25,431 nt of DNA, from NCBI GenBank assembly GCA_945889545.1, contig CAMDCC010000009.1:1-25431 (forward strand). The letters run 5' to 3'. Origin of the DNA: Bifidobacterium breve (lineage in GTDB: Bacteria > Actinomycetota > Acidimicrobiia > IMCC26256 > PALSA-555). A model generated the notes under the pieces. It was not told the DNA's origin, did no database searches, and was given only the letters and a program-made list of their open reading frames with translations. This document shows, in pieces, positions 22,703 through 25,431 of the stretch. The stretch's first letter is position 1. Every line of letters starts with the position of its first letter. A program made the translations under genes and the position numbers.

Positions 22703-23379
22703 GACGTTCGGCACTCGCGCCGAACTATGGGATCGACGCTGACCGCGTGCTTGCGACCGACGGCGTGGTGGACGCGTTCCGTCGCCGGCTCGACGGGCGC
22801 TATGCCGTCGACGAGTTTGGCGGCGATCCACATCTCACCGATGTGCTGGCGCGGGCGGTAAGTCCGGTGCAAGTGCGCGTGGAACATGCCGAGAACATCC
22901 CGCGCACCGGTCCGGCATTGCTCGTGTCGAACCGTGGCATTGGTGTGGTCGAACCGGTGGTGCTCGTGCTTGCCGTGCGCCGCGCCGCCGGCCGTCGCCT
23001 GCGGGTGATCGGCGCACCTGAGCTTCCCGTGCTCGGCCCTGTGCTGCGCAAGGTCGGTGCGATCGGGTACCGCCCCGACGACGTCGCTGCGCTCCTGCGC
23101 GCCGGGCACCTTGCCGCCGCGCCACTCTCGCCCACCTGGTTGCGTGGTGGCGTAGGTGAGCCGCCGCGTGCACTTCTGGCGGCGACCTTGGGGTTTCCCG
23201 TCATTCCGGTGGTGGTGCGACCCGGCGGTCCGCTCGGACTGCCGCTGCGCCCGTGGCGCGTCGTGGTCGGCGAGCCGCTGCTTCCACCGGCGGGCACCGA
23301 AGCCGACGATCCGCTGGCCGCGGCCGAGATCTCCGAAGCCGCTCGCGAAGCCGTGCACAATCTGCTGGCGGCTACCTGA
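22699..23379 (+). CDS. PlsC-like acyltransferase-family protein with degenerate motif
   Basis: A 226-residue protein. The segment ENIPRTGPALLVSNRGIGVVEPVV aligns with the glycerolipid acyltransferase block I (NHx4D), but His is Arg79 and the Asp position is Val84 (Glu follows). RLRVIGAPELPVLGPVLRKVGAIGYRPDDVAALLRAG matches the block II region. The EGTR block is replaced by APLSPTW. GFPVIPVVVRPGG and WRVVVGEPLLPP match the usual C-terminal strands. The fold call is fair, but the catalytic residues of acyl transfer are missing, so it may bind rather than make phospholipid. GTG 22699 overlaps the SDR stop; the open frame further upstream is shadow. It ends TGATG with the next gene. Confidence 0.65.
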   Translation: MRRSALAPNYGIDADRVLATDGVVDAFRRRLDGRYAVDEFGGDPHLTDVLARAVSPVQVRVEHAENIPRTGPALLVSNRGIGVVEPVVLVLAVRRAAGRRLRVIGAPELPVLGPVLRKVGAIGYRPDDVAALLRAGHLAAAPLSPTWLRGGVGEPPRALLAATLGFPVIPVVVRPGGPLGLPLRPWRVVVGEPLLPPAGTEADDPLAAAEISEAAREAVHNLLAAT

Positions 23380-24203
23380 TGCGCACCATCACCGTCGCCG
23401 ACGGGACCACGATCGGGTACCACACGTACGGGCGCGAGAGCGGTGAGCCGTTGCTCTTGATCCAAGGGCTCGGCGCCGACTCGCGCGGCTGGGCCCTCCA
23501 ACGGATCGCCTTCGGTCGACGCTTTCGTTGCATCGCGGTCGACAACCGCGGTGTCGGCGGTTCGGCAGACGCCCCTCGGCCCTACTCGCTCGTCGATATG
23601 GCCAACGACGCAGTCGCGGTGCTCGACGCTGAGGGCGTCGACTCCGCGCATGTGATGGGCGCGTCGATGGGTGGCGCGATCGCGCAGTTCCTCGCGGTCG
23701 AGCATGCCGAACGCGTGCGCTCGCTCGTCTTGGCCTGCACGGCGTGCAAGCACCACGACTGGCGTCGGGAGCTGCTCCAGGAGTGGGCCGACGCCGTCGA
23801 ATCGCGCGGCATCGGCGCCCTCGCGAGCGACGGGCTTCACTGGCTCGTCGGACCGAGATTGCGTCGCCGCTTCGGGAACTGGCTCAACCTCATGGCGCGG
23901 GTCGTGCTCCAGTCGAGTCCGGAGGCCTTCGTCGCTCAGGTGCAGGCGATCCTCGACGCACCCGACGACGTGCGCTTCGAGCTGTGTCGAGTGGACGTAC
24001 CCGCACTCGTGATCACCGGCAGCCAGGATCTGCTCACTCCGCTCGGCGACGCCGAGGAGCTCCACGAGCTCATCCCCGGCTCACGCCTCGTTGAGCTGCG
24101 CGGCGCCGCGCACGCGCTCATGGTGGAAGCGCCCAACGCGTACAACGCCGCAGTGCTCGGGTTCCTCACCGAGATCGCGGCACCCTCCCAGTTCGCGTCG
24201 TGA
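23379..24203 (+). CDS. Alpha/beta hydrolase
   Basis: A 274-residue alpha/beta-hydrolase with a complete triad. The nucleophile is Ser96 in the elbow GASMGG, the acid Asp217 in GSQDLLTP and the base His245 in GAAHALMVE. The oxyanion region is LLLIQGLGADSRGW, followed by VDNRGVGGS. It resembles haloperoxidase/3-oxoadipate enol-lactonase-like family members; the substrate is unknown. A cap insert of about 60 residues carries basic patches (KHHDWRRE, RLRRRFGNW). ATG 23379 shares its A with the previous stop (TGATG), and the stop overlaps the SGNH gene (GTGA). Confidence 0.85.
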   Translation: MRTITVADGTTIGYHTYGRESGEPLLLIQGLGADSRGWALQRIAFGRRFRCIAVDNRGVGGSADAPRPYSLVDMANDAVAVLDAEGVDSAHVMGASMGGAIAQFLAVEHAERVRSLVLACTACKHHDWRRELLQEWADAVESRGIGALASDGLHWLVGPRLRRRFGNWLNLMARVVLQSSPEAFVAQVQAILDAPDDVRFELCRVDVPALVITGSQDLLTPLGDAEELHELIPGSRLVELRGAAHALMVEAPNAYNAAVLGFLTEIAAPSQFAS

Positions 24204-24856
24204 CCCCGCGCCTTCGCGGCGTCTTCGTCGTCGCCTGCGCAGTCCTTACGTTTTCGGCGCTTTCCGCGTGCTCGAACGACGGACGCGGTCGCGCGACCAC
24301 AACCACCACGAGCACCACACTCCCGCCTGCACCTCGAGTGCTCGTGCTCGGTGACTCCAACCTCTTCGAGTCGGGTGCCGAGGTGGATGCCGCGCTGCGC
24401 GACGCGGGCTTCGAGCCCACGTCACGCGGTGTGCCGAGCTACGGGTTGAAGGATCTCGACGACTACTGGCTCGTGGAGCTGCCCGCGCTGCTCGAGCCGG
24501 ATCCCGACGTCGTCGTGGTCGGACTCGGCACGAACGACACCGGGAGCGGCGAAGATGTGGCGCGGTTTCCCGATCGTCTCGACCGGATGATGGAGGAGAT
24601 CGGTGACCGTCCGGTGGTGTGGATCACCCACGTCGACGACCGCCCGGCTGCACCCGCGAGCGCCGGCCGTGCGATCAACGCGGCGATCCGTGCCGCCCCC
24701 GATCGTTGGCCGAACCTCACCGTCCTCGATTTCACGCTTGTGATGGCCAACGACCCGACAATCCTCAGTGCCGACACCCTGCACTTCACACCGTCGGGCC
24801 GGCTCGTCTACGCGCAGAAGATCGCTGAAGCAGTGACTGCCGTACACCAGGACTAA
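24200..24856 (+). CDS. SGNH/GDSL-type hydrolase lipoprotein
   Basis: A 218-residue protein. The signal peptide ends in a lipobox LSAC (21-24), so Cys24 is probably lipidated. A Thr-rich linker (TTTTTSTT) leads to the hydrolase domain with block I GDSN (Ser53), block III GTND (110-113) and block V DTLHFTPSG (Asp192, His195). All catalytic residues of the SGNH fold are present except that block II Gly is not clear. It is likely a cell-envelope esterase, perhaps acting on acylated sugars or lipids, consistent with the hydrolase and acyltransferase-like genes upstream. GTG 24200 overlaps the previous stop. Its TAA stop lies inside the left 27-bp direct repeat. Confidence 0.82.
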   Translation: MTPRLRGVFVVACAVLTFSALSACSNDGRGRATTTTTSTTLPPAPRVLVLGDSNLFESGAEVDAALRDAGFEPTSRGVPSYGLKDLDDYWLVELPALLEPDPDVVVVGLGTNDTGSGEDVARFPDRLDRMMEEIGDRPVVWITHVDDRPAAPASAGRAINAAIRAAPDRWPNLTVLDFTLVMANDPTILSADTLHFTPSGRLVYAQKIAEAVTAVHQD

Positions 24857-24876
24857 CGGTCGCGGCTGACGAGTCC
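24850..24876 (+). repeat. Left copy of a perfect 27-bp direct repeat
   Basis: This starts GGACTAACGG and ends GACGAGTCC, and is identical at all 27 positions to 25335-25361. It contains the SGNH gene stop. On the minus strand it reads GLVSRDR-stop, the same C-terminal end as the gene entering from the right edge. Confidence 0.95.
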
Positions 24877-24990
24877 GCCCACTTCGTCACACGCTGGACG
24901 GTTCCTTGTCGAGATGTGCCATTGGTCTTCTCATCCAGGCCAAACGCGGCGAGTGCGAGAGACCTCTGTGCTCCCGCGTTGAGGTCCTTC

Positions 24991-24996
24991 TACACT
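24991..24996 (+). promoter_or_regulatory. -10 box TACACT with GGAGG before the antitoxin start
   Basis: TACACT, then GGAGGC, then ATG 25003. The box has leaderless spacing, though GGAGG is also present immediately before the start. Confidence 0.45.
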
Positions 24997-25002
24997 GGAG
25001 GC

Positions 25003-25233
25003 ATGTCGGTGACCGTCGAGCTCCCCGAACACATCGTGAGCCGGCTCGAAGCTGAAGCGAATCGCCGCGGCGTCAGTATCGACGTCGTCGTTGCCGAGCT
25101 CGTTGCACAGCTTCCTGCGAAGCGTTCTGCCGCTCAGACGGGAAGGCTTGCCTTCGTCGGGGCGGGCGCCTCTGCTTCGGGGATCACGCATCGAATCGAC
25201 GAACTCTTGGACGGTGGGTTCGGGCGAGGCTGA
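25003..25233 (+). CDS. Ribbon-helix-helix antitoxin-like protein
   Basis: A 76-residue protein. MSVTVELPEHIVSRLEAEAN followed by RRGVSIDVVVAELVAQL is the usual RHH pattern: a short strand that would contact DNA, then two helices. The C-terminal part (GRLAFVGAGASASG...HRIDELLDGGFGRG) is typical of VapB-type antitoxins paired with PIN toxins, where the ending GFGR lies in the toxin-binding tail. The next frame, two bases later, starts like a PIN domain but is cut short. ATG 25003 is chosen over upstream in-frame starts because the domain begins exactly there and a TACACT box precedes it. The antitoxin probably represses its own promoter by analogy. Confidence 0.7.
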   Translation: MSVTVELPEHIVSRLEAEANRRGVSIDVVVAELVAQLPAKRSAAQTGRLAFVGAGASASGITHRIDELLDGGFGRG

Positions 25234-25235
25234 GC

Positions 25236-25310
25236 GTGCTCCTCGTCGATACCGGCGTGCTCGCCGTGGTGCGGCCGAAACACGCAGTGTCATTCGAGTT
25301 GGTCCCGTGA
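25236..25310 (+). pseudogene. Truncated PIN-domain (VapC-like) toxin remnant
   Basis: GTG 25236, two bases after the antitoxin stop, gives MLLVDTGVLAVVRPKHAVSF followed by ELVP and stop (24 codons). MLLVDTGVL is the exact opening of many PIN ribonucleases, with Asp5 as first metal ligand. The remaining acidic residues and about 100 residues are missing, so it cannot be an active nuclease. The stop codon lies in the stem of a hairpin that borders the right direct repeat, suggesting the gene was cut when the cassette formed. Confidence 0.6.
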
Positions 25311-25330
25311 GGTGCCGCGACGGGACCAAC
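25298..25330 (+). terminator. Perfect 11-bp hairpin at the right end of the cassette
   Basis: GTTGGTCCCGT (25298-25308) and ACGGGACCAAC (25320-25330) are perfect inverted repeats around an 11-base loop. No T-run follows. It ends four bases before the right 27-bp repeat and could be a terminator or an element end. Confidence 0.6.
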
Positions 25331-25334
25331 GACC

Positions 25335-25361
25335 GGACTAACGGTCGCGGCTGACGAGTCC
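25335..25361 (+). repeat. Right copy of the 27-bp direct repeat
   Basis: Identical to 24850-24876. Here it forms the last codons and stop of the minus-strand gene entering from the right edge. Confidence 0.95.
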
Positions 25362-25431
25362 TTCGACCAGGCGGTTGAGGCCGGCGGTCACGGTGGCGTC
25401 GAGGCTCTCGGCGCCGGTGAGTGCTTCGGCC
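25338..25431 (-). CDS. C-terminal fragment of an unidentified protein (runs off the right edge)
   Basis: On the minus strand, a frame open from the window edge gives AEALTGAESLDATVTAGLNR followed by LVEGLVSRDR and a TAG stop at 25340-25338. The helical, acidic-then-basic composition and codon use with G/C at third positions look like real coding sequence. Thirty residues are too few to name a family. The final seven codons and stop lie within the right 27-bp direct repeat. Confidence 0.5.
   Translation of the reverse strand, partial: AEALTGAESLDATVTAGLNRLVEGLVSRDR

Larger units (their letters stand above)
24877..25361. mobile_element. Putative 485-bp inserted cassette (RHH antitoxin and PIN remnant plus one repeat copy)
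   Basis: The stretch between the two 27-bp repeats carries its own promoter, an antitoxin-like gene and a truncated toxin start, and ends in a hairpin. Removing it with one repeat copy joins the SGNH stop to the convergent gene's stop, giving a compact end-to-end overlap like the rest of the window. No integrase or transposase is present, so movement would depend on an outside enzyme or on illegitimate recombination. The 24857-24990 part is otherwise non-coding and less G+C-rich than its neighbours by eye. Confidence 0.45.

Noticed and set aside
24857..24931. Minus-strand frame ending GLVSRDR in the left repeat as a second copy of the right-edge gene
   Set aside because: Similarity stops at the 27-bp repeat; the frame upstream meets a stop within about 25 codons and does not match the right-edge protein.

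Overview
The window is a dense, high-G+C (about two thirds G+C by eye) bacterial chromosome segment. It carries the actinobacterial housekeeping order tilS-hpt-ftsH-folE-folP-folB-folK-(DUF2520)-panC-nadB-nadC-coaX-lysS. A mycothiol-type sigma/anti-sigma pair, the DUF2342 zincin next to tilS, a class II LysS, many GTG starts and apparently leaderless genes all point to Actinobacteria. The secreted-protein repeat type suggests Acidimicrobiia or a relative, but that class-level call is inference.

Layout. (1) 1-815, minus strand: the 5' end of an MMPL/RND permease, a stand-alone cyclic-nucleotide-binding protein and an acyl carrier protein. They are divergent from a ketoacyl synthase (845-2086), which looks like a lipid-making and exporting module cut by the window edge. 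(2) 2142-4133, minus strand: a secreted protein with four beta-sandwich modules and an SRPBCC protein. (3) 4250-6366, plus strand: ECF sigma factor, zinc anti-sigma factor, an unlisted 47-residue membrane protein and an HExxH metalloprotein, the last three coupled by 4-base overlaps. (4) 6425-8770: a large secreted beta-helix protein with three C-terminal repeats. (5) 8805-20047: tRNA-Ile lysidine synthase, purine salvage, the FtsH protease, folate synthesis (folE, folP, a phosphatase-like protein, folB, folK), then pantothenate/NAD/CoA genes (DUF2520, panC, nadB, nadC, coaX). (6) 20151-24856: lysS followed by an SDR protein, an acyltransferase-like protein, an alpha/beta hydrolase and an SGNH lipoprotein, all overlapping by 1-4 bases. 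(7) 24850-25361: a small antitoxin/toxin-remnant cassette between two perfect 27-bp direct repeats, which looks like an insertion between two convergent genes.

The main observations beyond the gene list are these. A recurring TANNNT box lies 6-8 bases before the start codon of most non-overlapping genes. A 19-codon leader ORF is coupled to hpt. A dual-specificity-phosphatase-like protein in the folate operon has His in place of the catalytic Cys. The lysS mRNA has a long palindrome and a G-rich 12-bp tandem repeat at its 5' end. The cassette at the right end has clear duplicated boundaries. I saw no rRNA, tRNA, CRISPR array or transposase. Apart from the cassette's 146-base left spacer, there is no gene-free stretch above about 120 bases.
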